Part shown: in pieces, positions 8,779 through 17,590 of the stretch
Numbering within the stretch: the stretch's first letter is position 1
Layout: each line of letters begins with the position of its first letter
DNA from: Prolixibacteraceae bacterium
Lineage (GTDB): Bacteria; Bacteroidota; Bacteroidia; Bacteroidales; Prolixibacteraceae
NCBI GenBank assembly: GCA_003457135.1
Contig: DMSQ01000006.1
Coordinates: forward strand, 100,154-164,153
Reading direction: 5' to 3'
DNA length: 64,000 nucleotides
Position numbers and translations under genes: made by a program
Notes under the pieces: model-generated
What the model was told of the DNA's origin: nothing
Database searches by the model: none
The model's input: only the letters and a program-made list of their open reading frames with translations

Positions 8779-9231
8779 CTAGTCCTTTTTTATAAGTTTT
8801 GACTTACCACCCAGTATCAATCCATTACCGTCCACATAGCTGAGCATGCCCGATAAGGTTTCAAGTGTTAATGATTTATCACCGCAGCAACGGCCATCGC
8901 AGGTAAAGGCAAATTTTCGGAATTTTATATTATTTTCAGAATCCTCCTGAATTGAACTTAAAGAAATCAACCCTTTTTCATTCGGAAGTTCAGTCCATTC
9001 GGGTTCGGCCTGAGTGTCTGATATCTGTACCCATCCCTCAAATGAATCGTTAACTATCCGTAATTTGATGTGCTGATACATCGTACCTATCATTTCATTT
9101 CCAATCCAGGTACCTTGTAAATCGTTCATTACCGCATCATCATTGTTGATATCAGTTTTCGAACATGATGTAACAACTGCCAATAGAAGGATAAATGCAG
9201 CGCTACTAAGAAATGTTATAATCTTCTTCAT
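8779..9231 (-). CDS. Hypothetical lipoprotein
   Basis: A 150-residue lipoprotein: hydrophobic leader followed by the lipobox VTSC with C23 as lipidation site, then a linker and a small beta-rich domain. The domain contains LQGTWIGNEMIG, reminiscent of lipocalin-like folds, and a cysteine pair in CDGRCCGDKS that could bind metal or form a disulfide. Function is not recognised. It lies upstream of the rhodanese-like gene in the same direction and has two TAnnTTTG-type boxes before it. Confidence 0.6.
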   Translation of the reverse strand: MKKIITFLSSAAFILLLAVVTSCSKTDINNDDAVMNDLQGTWIGNEMIGTMYQHIKLRIVNDSFEGWVQISDTQAEPEWTELPNEKGLISLSSIQEDSENNIKFRKFAFTCDGRCCGDKSLTLETLSGMLSYVDGNGLILGGKSKLIKKD

Positions 9232-9276
9232 AAGTTGGGTATTGATCTTATCACGATTGATTTAAGTCTTGGTTTG

Positions 9277-9305
9277 CAAATATATCAAATTTAGGATACA
9301 TCCAA
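9277..9305 (-). promoter_or_regulatory. Promoter for the lipoprotein-rhodanese pair
   Basis: Minus-strand TATATTTG at 9284-9277 matches the -7 box; TTG at 9305-9303 lies 18 bp further upstream as a possible -33 box. A second -7-like TAAATTTG sits at 9293-9286. Spacing is close to the usual 19-21 bp. Confidence 0.45.
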
Positions 9306-9309
9306 ATCT

Positions 9310-9718
9310 AAAAACTGTATGAGTGGGCGATAAAGAAAATAAGTCAGGGTCTGTCTTTTGATCAATGCTCCCTTCGATACCCCGAATACCCGGGGCTACT
9401 CAGGGAGCGGCGCATTGGACAACGTTTGTTCATTGCAAAGTAAAGAAAAGGCATTGTTTTTACAAGGTGAAACTCCCCGCATCCCGCTACCTGAGCTTTC
9501 GGCTGAGCCGTTGTCGAAGTCTACAAAAGCAGTTCTTCCTTGCTTGAGTCAAAAACTCAAAACCAACAATTTAAGTTATAAACGAGGCAGAACGGGGTGA
9601 AAGGCACACTCCGTCAGCTAACTACTGGCGGAGCCGTCTACTCGATTATACCGTGTAGTAATCAGCTTTTTATTACTTCGAAAACAATCAATAAGGGATC
9701 GGTAACTTTATTTTTATT
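9310..9718. other. Intergenic region with hairpins, no supported gene
   Basis: About 400 bp with no gene I can support. Open frames near 9358-9600 lack any recognisable domain and overlap each other. It contains an imperfect hairpin with GCTCCCT (9366-9372) and AGGGAGC (9400-9406) around an inner CCCCG/CGGGG stem, and a GCTTTCGGCTGAGC-like stem near 9498. It resembles degenerate repeat debris between the chromosome backbone and the cassette array. Confidence 0.4.
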
Positions 9719-9973
9719 TTAGTTGTCTTCTCTATTTTTAAGTTCTCCTTCGATTTTCTTTTTACCCATATAAATTGGTATAAATATCACAATGCAAGCA
9801 GCAATAGGAACAAAAAGTGTATTAATGAAGCCATTTCCAATTACTAAATTATAGATTAGTACTGTTCCATCTAATACTACAGCAGCAATTAAGATCACTA
9901 AAAGTATGGATGCATACTTTTTTCTTTTCTGAAGTTGTTTGGCGGTAAGATTAGCATATTTTCCTTTTTCCAT
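9719..9973 (-). CDS. Small two-helix membrane protein
   Basis: An 84-residue protein with a basic, helical N-terminus (LTAKQLQKRKK), two transmembrane helices (about 22-42 and 50-69) and a charged tail. No family recognised. It runs in the same direction as the cassette genes and lies just beyond the last attC-like palindrome. I found no complementary start/end flanks of its own, so it is probably host chromosome or a cassette that has lost its attC. Confidence 0.55.
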   Translation of the reverse strand: MEKGKYANLTAKQLQKRKKYASILLVILIAAVVLDGTVLIYNLVIGNGFINTLFVPIAACIVIFIPIYMGKKKIEGELKNREDN

Positions 9974-10014
9974 AGTTAAATATTTTTTACTTAAGTAATC
10001 TTAATTTTCAAAAT

Positions 10015-10155
10015 CTATGCGGTAACGTTTTGCAGCTTGGCGAAGTGGCGGAAATCGAAGCACAAATGTTCAGTTTTGCACAAAAGTTCAATCGAAGAAC
10101 TGCCGTTGAATATAGCACTAAACCCGCCATTTTGCCAAACTGCTGTTGTGTGCTG
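10015..10155 (-). repeat. attC-like palindrome A (end of array)
   Basis: Left arm GGTAAC-GTTTT-GCAGCTTGGCGAAGTGGCGG (from 10021) pairs with the right arm CCGCCATTTTGCCAAACTGC-T-GTT (to 10147). Stem differences are mostly G:U-type or single substitutions. The following GTTGTGTGCT is complementary to AGCACATAAC before palindrome B (9 of 10). No cassette was found to its left, so in gene orientation it closes the array. Confidence 0.65.
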
Positions 10156-10159
10156 TTAA

Positions 10160-10882
10160 TTATTTTAGTCCCATTAACTTGACTCCAATATGTTTAATTT
10201 CTTCAGCAGTTTTCCCATTTCCGTCTCCACTATTGATAAAATAATATATTTTGAGATTCTTGTTACTAATGCCTACATATCTTGTAACTGTTTTCTTGTT
10301 GTCGTAAGAGCTACTTTTTTTTGTTGTTACTGGAATTTCAAGTAACTGTGCAAGTGCAAGTGAGATTTCTAGATTTTTGTCATTCCCCCTATAGTCAGTA
10401 AAAATCGCTGCACTATTCTTGCCGTTATCCAAATTTACAACATAAGCTAGGTCACAATTTTTAATTCCTTTTGCTTTCCAAGCTGGACTCAAGGTAATGT
10501 ATGGGATTGTTTCAGCATCTGCATAACGTTCAGAACTACTTTCAGGTTTGTCTTTATAGTATGGTGTAGTCTGTGATACAAAGTAGCCATCAGGCTGAAT
10601 ATAGCCTTCATATAACTCACTGTTTGTTATTTTCTTTTTTGCAATTCCGTAACCTCGATTTTTTGTAAACCTATTTGTTGTAGCTTCTTCTTTTGTAATT
10701 CCTCCATTTAGGTTGTGTAATAAACCTTCATTGTTTGGGTGATAAGCGTGTCTTGCTCCATCTAGATTTAATGCTAGACTATTAGTCTGAAATGTATGTG
10801 TAGTATCAATTTTAGTAGATTGTCCTAAAGTAAAGTTTACTGATAATAAAAAAACTGAAATAAAAAGTGTTGTGTTTTTCAT
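10160..10882 (-). CDS. Secreted GH75 chitosanase-like protein (cassette gene)
   Basis: A 240-residue protein with a signal peptide ending at about residue 20 (FTLGQ). The body resembles the glycoside hydrolase family 75 (chitosanase) fold: LNLDGARHAYHPNN, then GYIQPDGYFVSQTT, SERYADAETIPYITL, CDLAYVVNL and NSAAIFTDYRGNDK, in that order. The conserved acidic residues of these motifs appear present. In bacteria such proteins may cleave amino-sugar polymers outside the cell, though the activity of this branch is not known to me. It is the sole gene of the cassette between palindromes A and B, with a -7-like box 20 bp upstream. Family assignment is moderate. Confidence 0.62.
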   Translation of the reverse strand: MKNTTLFISVFLLSVNFTLGQSTKIDTTHTFQTNSLALNLDGARHAYHPNNEGLLHNLNGGITKEEATTNRFTKNRGYGIAKKKITNSELYEGYIQPDGYFVSQTTPYYKDKPESSSERYADAETIPYITLSPAWKAKGIKNCDLAYVVNLDNGKNSAAIFTDYRGNDKNLEISLALAQLLEIPVTTKKSSSYDNKKTVTRYVGISNKNLKIYYFINSGDGNGKTAEEIKHIGVKLMGLK

Positions 10883-10901
10883 TATTAAAAATTTTGGTTA
10901 T

Positions 10902-10909
10902 CAAATTTA
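10902..10909 (-). promoter_or_regulatory. Cassette-borne -7 element
   Basis: Minus-strand TAAATTTG, a full TAnnTTTG match, 20 bp before the GH75-like start. It suggests that this cassette brings its own promoter. No obvious -33 box. Confidence 0.35.
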
Positions 10910-10966
10910 TTACTACGGTTTTCGGTTTATTCGTTTATGTTTTAGTTTATGGTGTGTTTTCTATAA

Positions 10967-11102
10967 TAGCACATAACGTGCCGCAGCTAGCTCTAGGCCG
11001 GGAGATTACCTCCGAAGTTGCCGCGTGGTTCGCCGCTCAAATATGTACTTTCCTTTCGTGCGGGTACCAAAACCCTGCTTAGGGCTAGCTGCTATGTGCT
11101 GT
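10967..11102 (-). repeat. attC-like palindrome B
   Basis: Left arm CATAAC-GTGCC-GCAGCTAGCTCTAGGC pairs with GCTTAGGGCTAGCTGC on the right. The right core is CTGCTATGTGCTG: compared with the other sites the GTT triplet is missing, so this junction may be unable to recombine. TATGTGCT after it is complementary to AGCACATA before palindrome C. Its internal region is very similar to that of palindrome D. Confidence 0.65.
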
Positions 11103-11106
11103 TTTT

Positions 11107-11802
11107 CTAAAATCCATGTGTAACGAATCTACCTTTGTATTTTCCATTTTCAATGATCCAGAGAACTGCATATCCTCCCGCTCCATCGCTGTTTTGTCCG
11201 ATAATGTACATTGTATTAATTTCTTTGTCAAAATTCACAGTTGTATATCTATGTTCAAAATTCGGGTTAAATAAATCCTCTATACTTTCTTTTGGCAGAT
11301 CAATTTTCTTATCTCTCCATAAAATAGATACTTGTCCATATTGAGTTTTAGGTATTCCACCGTCTTCCCCCCAGAATTCTTTACCATTAATTTTGTCAAG
11401 AAAGCTAGATTGATCTCCTTTTCCATATTCCAATTTATTGTTTTTTACTAAAAACGGAATTTGGTTTAAAGTTACTTTTAGCGAGTCTTTTTGAAAAATT
11501 ACTCTTTTACTTGTTTGTTCTAGTGTCTGCAAACTGTCAAATTTAGATATAAATTGTATCCTTGATTTATGTACATATCCACTATATAGCTTCTGGTCAG
11601 CCTCGTAATCTACCTTATAATAGTCCTTTTCTGGCCATAAACAATAGACAACTTGTCCATTAGAAAGCGTGTCAACAATGTTATTACTGCTAATAGCCGC
11701 TTTACGAATGAATACAAAACCGTCATTGTCATGAATAATTCCAAACTGTCCAAATGCACTCTGGAATACAAAAAGTACAATGAATAATAATGTCAGTTTC
11801 AT
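11107..11802 (-). CDS. Secreted SH3-like domain protein (cassette gene)
   Basis: A 231-residue protein with an 18-residue signal peptide (QSAFGQ). After it comes an SH3b-like module: VFIRKAAISSNN, TLSNGQVVYCL, DYYKVDYEADQK and GYVHKSRIQFI, the usual order of strands in bacterial SH3 proteins of Bacteroidota. The C-terminal half is a beta-rich domain of unknown type ending YAVLWIIENGKYKGRFV. Such proteins are generally periplasmic with unknown roles. It is the only gene in the cassette between palindromes B and C, and starts 22 bp from palindrome C. The broken cassette gene at 17591-18232 has a similar style. Confidence 0.6.
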   Translation of the reverse strand: MKLTLLFIVLFVFQSAFGQFGIIHDNDGFVFIRKAAISSNNIVDTLSNGQVVYCLWPEKDYYKVDYEADQKLYSGYVHKSRIQFISKFDSLQTLEQTSKRVIFQKDSLKVTLNQIPFLVKNNKLEYGKGDQSSFLDKINGKEFWGEDGGIPKTQYGQVSILWRDKKIDLPKESIEDLFNPNFEHRYTTVNFDKEINTMYIIGQNSDGAGGYAVLWIIENGKYKGRFVTHGF

Positions 11803-11823
11803 TTGTGTCTGTCTCCTTTAAAA

Positions 11824-11967
11824 TAGCACATAACGTTCCGCGGCTATGACAAGTGGCGGGGTGCGTGGCTCTCCGCTGTCAACGAGTACAAATGCCGGTG
11901 CGTGTTGCGCTGTTCAAATATACTCCAGAACCCGCCATTTGTTATAGCCGCTGTTACGGCCAGGTGT
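11824..11967 (-). repeat. attC-like palindrome C
   Basis: The best preserved site: left AAC-GTTCC followed by GCGGCTATGACAAGTGGCGGG pairs with the right arm CCCGCCATTTGTTATAGCCGC, then T and GTT (11953-11955). Stem of about 21 bp with two or three mismatches. The start GTTACGGCCAGGTGT is complementary to ACACTTGGCGGTAAC before palindrome D (13 of 15). Confidence 0.7.
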
Positions 11968-12095
11968 TCTTTGTTTTCAGTCATTTTGCTTACAATTTGC
12001 AACACTTTTTCTGTCTTACGTGTGTTGGCAAAGACATGCTCTTTAAGCAAATTTGGTCGTGCTGTTGATTTGTGTGTTTGCTTAATGTGCATGGC

Positions 12096-15000
12096 TTAGT
12101 GCGCTGGATATAACAATTGTATTCCTTCTCTTTTCAAATCAGGGAAGGCAATTATTGGCATTAATAATTCTTCCGCTTTAATATATGTAGTTGGTATGAC
12201 TTCAGAAGTCAACATATATGAAACTACGGTAATTTGCTCATTGATTTTCAAGAATGCACATATCTTATCCTTATTGTTATCTAACCAATTATGTCTTTCA
12301 ATATGCTTTTTTATCATTCCTTCTCCACCTTCACGACCAAGGTAATTGTCCATTTCTTTCTTCATTTCATGAATGTTTTTAGCCTTATTAGTGTCTTTAC
12401 ATTCAAGACTCCAAACAATATTTGTTTTGGTATCATGCACTAAGATGTCAACATCACCATACCTTTTATCTGCTTTTAAATGACCATTAGGAGAAATATC
12501 AACTTCATAATCTATTACATTTAGATTCTTATTCTGCTTAAGCCAGTCTTTTACTTTGTTGCGATATTCTTTCCCTTTTCTTTCTCGAAAAGTTCCTAGT
12601 AATTTTTCAATATTCTTCCCCCCGTTAGTAAGTTTTCCCTCATGCAATAAGTGCCCAAGTTGTTTTTGAGCAGAAATGGCGTTCCTGAAACCCCATGTCA
12701 ATATTGATTCACCCTTTTCATTTTTATATTTAATAATGAATCTTCGAGCAAAACTGAATTCACGATTATATTTCCAAGGGAAGACTTCATTGTCATTGTA
12801 ACCCTCAGGTGCTTTTAGATAATCAGTTCTTTTAGATATTGAGAAACGTCCAATACCTGCAATTACTTCATCTTCTGGAAGTTTAAATTCATCAACTAAT
12901 TTTTTTATTAATTCATTTTCTTCCATTGAAATTGCTGAACTTTCACTTTCAATACATAACATGAAGCAAGAAAAACAAAATTTATAAATGTTTAGATAGC
13001 CAATTCCCCAATCTGCGAGAAATGCATCATCAATTCTTGATAGCTCCTTATCTTCAGTCGTTCTTTCGTCTTCACTTCTCTCCGAATAATTTGAGATTTC
13101 AAATCTGTTTTCAAAACTTTCAATATATCCATCAACTTCTTCCTTCGTATGGGCTTCGGAAAATGGTTTTAGTTTTTCATCAAAGAATTCTCTAGAAATA
13201 CCAATTCTACCAGATTTTAATTTTCCAATTGTGGGATTAGCAAGTTTAAAGTGAACGGCATCGCTCAGAAAACCATAATTAGCTATTTCATGCATTAATA
13301 CCAATAGTCTATCGATATCATCAAAACTTGCTTTTACCGAACCTCTAGGAGGTTGGGCTGCAATATATTCGATTAAGCATCTTGTTGCTAATGATGTTTG
13401 TACAAGATTATTCTCATCCTCTTGAATTTCTTTTAGTTTGGCTTCCAAATCACCAAAGCACAATATTTGTGCTGGGATAATTGTTTTATTGTGCTCTCTT
13501 TTCCATACTAAAGATTCATGCAGTTTAACTAGTGAGTCTAATAAATACTCAAACTCAAAGACTTTAATTTCTTCAGCTAATGCTCTTAATAATATTTGAG
13601 TTGAAGTATTGAAAAGTTCTTTTTTGTCTTCTTCTTTTTCAATTGTAACAGGTATTTTTTTTGTTTTTTCAATTAATGAAGGAATTTCATCTAATATTCT
13701 TTCTATCTCTGAATTGCTTATATAGAAAGGTTTAATTAACCATCTATTGTCAATCAGTGGATCATTTTGACTATCAGATAAAAGAATCATTTTTGCATTA
13801 CCTAAGGGTATAGAGTTATCAATACTCTGATTTATGTATTCTGGAGAAAAATTTATTCCATTTACAAGATTAAATGCTGATAATAAAGCTCTCATCAACT
13901 CCCTTTCACCAGAATTTGAGTTGCCAATAAATGTTTTAATCCTAGAAAATGGGATATTAATCTCTAAACTACTCCCATTTAAATTAAAACTATATTGTTT
14001 ATCCTCTGAATTTTCGACTATGTCCTTTGTTTGTTTATCTTCAAAAAGTGCCTTTTCAAGTATGATGTTAATTTCAAAAGAGTCTGAAATGTTAGAATTA
14101 AATGATGCTGATATTTGAGGACTAAGTTTGTAAAGCCAGAATGCTATTGCCTCTGCAAAATTTCGAACTTTAATAGCCATTTTCTTATTCTCGACTTGGC
14201 GATTAACTATCCATATAGGGAAATCAAAAGCCTTTAAACAAATTGAATAATTTTCAAAACTGTACAATGGTTTGTATAAAGGAGCATAATCTGCGTATCT
14301 CTCAGATGGAATATATGCTTTTCTTCCATCAACCTCTGCTAGAATGCCATGATTGTCTTTCTCTATTTTTGCGTCTTTTATTAATCTACTTCCATCACCA
14401 GGAACAACTGTTAATAAATTCGGTCTAGCATCATCTCCAAAATAAAAGCTGTCATCTTTTAATTTATATATTGAATATATGTCTAAAGTATCTGTTAAAG
14501 TCGTTTGTGTAGTTTTTGAAAACATTTCATAAGACTTAGCAAATTTCCACAGACTTAAATTGTGCCATTCTTCCGATGCGCATAATAAAATAAATTGATG
14601 AATTGGAATGGTTAGGCGCAGTTCGTTATCTTGAGGTCCTTCAAGCATTAAGAACATAGTACGCCCCATATTTTCATAAGTAATTAATGTGAAAAATTTG
14701 TAATCCTTAAATGTTGGGTCTTTTTTAAGTTCCGAAATAACGTCTTTCGTTCTCTGATTTATGTCAAAGTCAATGCCCATTGAAGGACTTGCATGAAATT
14801 TATCCTCAATACGGTCATTATGCAAATAACAAGTATAAGCTATTCGATTAGTGTCAAATTGAAAAATTCTTTCCTTCAGACTATTTGGTTGGGTGTTTTC
14901 TGGAATCTTAATATCAGTTAATTGCCATCCCATTTTATCGCATGCCCCCCAGTGTTCACGCCACAGCCTAGAATGATAAAGTTCAACCAATTCTTTATTG

Positions 15001-15860
15001 CATTTATACTCATTACTTAATCGTATAATAAATTCATTCAAAGCATTTACTTGATTGGAAACTAAAGCAAAGTAGAACTTATTTTCAAAAAGGACAATTG
15101 GAGAATATAGTAACGGATTTAAGTCTGGGTCATCATTTGAAAATCTAGTATCATTTGGTGAGATTATAAAGTCCTTAATTATCTCTGGGTCAATATTATG
15201 ATTTAAGCAAATTTTATAAATATCATCGTAACTGAATGATGTATCTAATACATCAAAAGAATAATCAAACTTTGAATCACCTTCTGTACCTTGGATGAAA
15301 CCCCCGACATTATATTTTTTTGATAGTATTTCACCTAATTCTAGGATTAGCGTTATTCCACTGTAAACATGATTTTTAAATTTGTCAGGCAAGTTGTTTT
15401 TTTGAGTAAAAATAGTCTCAGTTAGGTTTTTAAATATTTCAACAGCATAACCGTATATCCCTGAAAAAACAGTATAATTTCCTCCATAAAATACCACATT
15501 CTCACAAAAAAGATTTTCTGGTAAATCTTCCATCATATCATAATTAAACTCATCATCAAGGTGTTTCTTAAACGATTTCAAATCACCATCTTGTTTATTA
15601 TTTAAGTTTGTGACAATATGCGTTGCTAATTTTTCAATTCTTATATTTTTTCCGTGATTATTTGGTTGTAATTGAAGTCCAATTATAAAATCTAATAATG
15701 GGGTAGAATTATTTGACTCAATAAATTCAAATGTTTTTTTCTTCTTTGCACTCAACTTGGGTGTAAAATCAAAATCTTTATTTGAATCAATACAACAATT
15801 CTTATATTTTTTCCCACTACCACATTGACATGGGTCATTTCTTCCAATTTTCTGGGTCAT
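12096..15860 (-). CDS. Very large SEC-C / PD-(D/E)XK nuclease-like protein, candidate defence gene (cassette gene)
   Basis: A 1254-residue protein with no signal peptide. It starts with a SEC-C zinc-binding motif (GRNDPCQCGSGKKYKNCC, residues about 6-23), seen in SecA tails and many stand-alone proteins. The long middle (about 40-1000) is mixed alpha/beta and not recognised. The C-terminus contains a nuclease-like core: GDVDILVHD with D1138, then WSLECKD with E1153-x-K1155, the spacing expected of PD-(D/E)XK or NERD-type nucleases. I chose ATG 15860 over a TTG ten codons upstream. It fills a 4-kb cassette between palindromes C and D, far longer than classical integron cassettes, and is clearly AT-rich. 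Size, nuclease motif and the CBASS in the same array suggest phage defence, but this is inference. Confidence 0.65.
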   Translation of the reverse strand: MTQKIGRNDPCQCGSGKKYKNCCIDSNKDFDFTPKLSAKKKKTFEFIESNNSTPLLDFIIGLQLQPNNHGKNIRIEKLATHIVTNLNNKQDGDLKSFKKHLDDEFNYDMMEDLPENLFCENVVFYGGNYTVFSGIYGYAVEIFKNLTETIFTQKNNLPDKFKNHVYSGITLILELGEILSKKYNVGGFIQGTEGDSKFDYSFDVLDTSFSYDDIYKICLNHNIDPEIIKDFIISPNDTRFSNDDPDLNPLLYSPIVLFENKFYFALVSNQVNALNEFIIRLSNEYKCNKELVELYHSRLWREHWGACDKMGWQLTDIKIPENTQPNSLKERIFQFDTNRIAYTCYLHNDRIEDKFHASPSMGIDFDINQRTKDVISELKKDPTFKDYKFFTLITYENMGRTMFLMLEGPQDNELRLTIPIHQFILLCASEEWHNLSLWKFAKSYEMFSKTTQTTLTDTLDIYSIYKLKDDSFYFGDDARPNLLTVVPGDGSRLIKDAKIEKDNHGILAEVDGRKAYIPSERYADYAPLYKPLYSFENYSICLKAFDFPIWIVNRQVENKKMAIKVRNFAEAIAFWLYKLSPQISASFNSNISDSFEINIILEKALFEDKQTKDIVENSEDKQYSFNLNGSSLEINIPFSRIKTFIGNSNSGERELMRALLSAFNLVNGINFSPEYINQSIDNSIPLGNAKMILLSDSQNDPLIDNRWLIKPFYISNSEIERILDEIPSLIEKTKKIPVTIEKEEDKKELFNTSTQILLRALAEEIKVFEFEYLLDSLVKLHESLVWKREHNKTIIPAQILCFGDLEAKLKEIQEDENNLVQTSLATRCLIEYIAAQPPRGSVKASFDDIDRLLVLMHEIANYGFLSDAVHFKLANPTIGKLKSGRIGISREFFDEKLKPFSEAHTKEEVDGYIESFENRFEISNYSERSEDERTTEDKELSRIDDAFLADWGIGYLNIYKFCFSCFMLCIESESSAISMEENELIKKLVDEFKLPEDEVIAGIGRFSISKRTDYLKAPEGYNDNEVFPWKYNREFSFARRFIIKYKNEKGESILTWGFRNAISAQKQLGHLLHEGKLTNGGKNIEKLLGTFRERKGKEYRNKVKDWLKQNKNLNVIDYEVDISPNGHLKADKRYGDVDILVHDTKTNIVWSLECKDTNKAKNIHEMKKEMDNYLGREGGEGMIKKHIERHNWLDNNKDKICAFLKINEQITVVSYMLTSEVIPTTYIKAEELLMPIIAFPDLKREGIQLLYPAH

Positions 15861-16030
15861 AATGAGGATATCAATTGTTTGAGTCGGCAAGAAAACAGCT
15901 CTTTTGCAGACTTCGGTTGTGTGTCGGTTTGCGCAGTTTGAAAATGTGCTGTTTTGTGCGTCGGCTGTTCATTATTTCGTTTATAATTTTTCTGTCCTTA
16001 AGTAACTGTTTCTGTTATGTACGGCGCCAA

Positions 16031-16176
16031 TACACTTGGCGGTAACGTGCCGCAGCTAGCCCTAGGCCGGGAGATTACCTGCGAAGTTGCCGCGTGGTTC
16101 TGCCGCTCAAATATACACTTTCCTGTCGGGCGGGCGACAAAACCCGGCTTAGGGCTAGTTGCTGTCATAGGGCGTT
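16031..16176 (-). repeat. attC-like palindrome D
   Basis: Left arm GGTAAC-GTGCC-GCAGCTAGCCCTAGGCCGGG pairs with CCCGGCTTAGGGCTAGTTGC on the right. The right core reads GTC instead of GTT (16163-16165, GTCATAGGGC). GTCATAGGGCGTTAT is complementary to ATAATGCCCTATAAC before palindrome E in 13 of 15 positions. The internal part is close to that of palindrome B over more than 60 bp. Confidence 0.68.
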
Positions 16177-16178
16177 AT

Positions 16179-17381
16179 TTAGTTTTTCTTAAATAAGTTT
16201 GCTATTTTCTTGTCAAGCTCTTTTTCTTTTTCTTTACTATTGCCGACCCATCGTCCAATTATTTTACCGTCTTTGTCAATTAACAGTTGTAACGGTATGG
16301 CTTGTACAAAGTAATTTTCATAAATATCATCTTTGGTAAGATAAGACGGGCCATCAGCATATCTTTCTGCAACAGGGATGTGGTGCCAGATTTCTGAACT
16401 GTCTTGTTTTATAGCAGATAGCCATGCAATTTTTGTCCTATCTAGCGAGACTGCTACTATTTCGAATCCTTTCGAATGATACTTTTTGTATAAACTCTTT
16501 AAATGAGGAAATCCCTCTCTGCAATGAACGCACCAACTCGCCCAAAAATCGATTAAAACAACATTTTCCCCTTTAAATTGAGAATAGGTTACCGGTTGCA
16601 TGGTAAGAATATCAATCGCTTTAAAGTCAGGAGCGGTAGCACCTACACTACTATTTATTTTTTTTGTAATATCTTTCTTTATTTCTTGACCATAGATGCT
16701 GTTCTGAATCGTTATATCTAACTTGTTGAATACCGATTTTAAAGAATCAAGAGAAATAAATTCGTTTTTTTCTATATCAAGCAAAACATAAGGGGTCAAA
16801 AATGATTTTGGATGAGTAACGACAAAATTAATCGCAATATCATTTATTGGTTTTCTTAATTGTGTACGCAACTGATCAATTTCATTATATTTTCTATTCA
16901 ATTTATCCAATATCGCCTTATCTTTTGTCTTTTCAATGCTATCGAGTATGGACATATTTTGAGTGTACAATAGTTTGTTACGATTATTTATTGGTTCCTC
17001 CAGACGATCCAATTCTTTCGCTTCTTGATCCGTTTTCGACCCTGTCATTTTTAACTCAGCAAATTTATCTTTGGTGAGGATAATGGTCATATCGCTTGGT
17101 TCCAAATAGATTGTAGCCGTGTTTAGAACATCACTACCGCCAATTTTAGCCTTGATTGGATGAATAATATTTCCCTTAAAGATAAACTCCCCGTCTTTTA
17201 TTGAAACCGTATCCCGAATCCATTTATTTTTTTCCGCATAATATTGTAAGACAATACGTCCAGAATCCTCGCCAAGTATTTTCCCTTTCAATATGAAGGG
17301 TTTAGAATTACTGTTTGACTGTGAAAAAGAAAAAGCAATCAAATTAAGAAAAAGCAAACTTGTCACAAAAAGGTTTTTCAT
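16179..17381 (-). CDS. TlpA-type thiol-disulfide oxidoreductase with DUF4369 (cassette gene)
   Basis: A 400-residue exported protein with a 20-residue signal peptide. Residues about 28-125 match the beta-rich DUF4369 domain common in Bacteroidota (FILKGKILGEDSGRIVLQY). A helical linker follows, then from about residue 250 a thioredoxin-fold domain: GATAPDFKAIDI, the redox motif WASWCVHC, and the cis-proline region VQAIPLQLLID. It should reduce or exchange disulfides, perhaps for cytochrome c maturation, in the periplasm. It occupies a cassette alone, between palindromes D and E. Such proteins are usually chromosomal, so its presence as a cassette is notable. Confidence 0.85.
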   Translation of the reverse strand: MKNLFVTSLLFLNLIAFSFSQSNSNSKPFILKGKILGEDSGRIVLQYYAEKNKWIRDTVSIKDGEFIFKGNIIHPIKAKIGGSDVLNTATIYLEPSDMTIILTKDKFAELKMTGSKTDQEAKELDRLEEPINNRNKLLYTQNMSILDSIEKTKDKAILDKLNRKYNEIDQLRTQLRKPINDIAINFVVTHPKSFLTPYVLLDIEKNEFISLDSLKSVFNKLDITIQNSIYGQEIKKDITKKINSSVGATAPDFKAIDILTMQPVTYSQFKGENVVLIDFWASWCVHCREGFPHLKSLYKKYHSKGFEIVAVSLDRTKIAWLSAIKQDSSEIWHHIPVAERYADGPSYLTKDDIYENYFVQAIPLQLLIDKDGKIIGRWVGNSKEKEKELDKKIANLFKKN

Positions 17382-17439
17382 GCTAATTTTTTATGTTGTG
17401 AATACAATTTATGTTTTTCATCATCGACGCGAACTCATA

Positions 17440-17583
17440 ATGCCCTATAACGTTCCGCAGCTATCCGCAGGCCGGGATTTTACCCGATGAACTACCTACG
17501 AAGTGCTGCTTTTCAAAATACTAATTTCCTGTCAACGAAGCTGAAACCCCCGGCTTTCGGGTAGCTTGCTGTTATGCCCAGGT
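17440..17583 (-). repeat. attC-like palindrome E
   Basis: Left CTATAAC-GTTCC-GCAGCTATCCGCAGGCCGGG pairs with CCCGGCTTTCGGGTAGCTTGC on the right, which carries one extra base in the stem, followed by T and GTT at 17571-17573. GTTATGCCCAGGTTTT is complementary to the 3' end before palindrome F in 14 of 16 positions. Recombination boundaries would lie at the GTT triplets. Confidence 0.7.
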
Positions 17584-17590
17584 TTTCTGG

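Noticed and set aside
9358..9600. Two overlapping frames in the gap before the cassette array
   Set aside because: They overlap in different frames, carry repeat-derived sequence and have no domain or signal.
13834..14428. Plus-strand frames inside the 1254-residue gene
   Set aside because: They are antisense shadows of a long, well-supported minus-strand gene.
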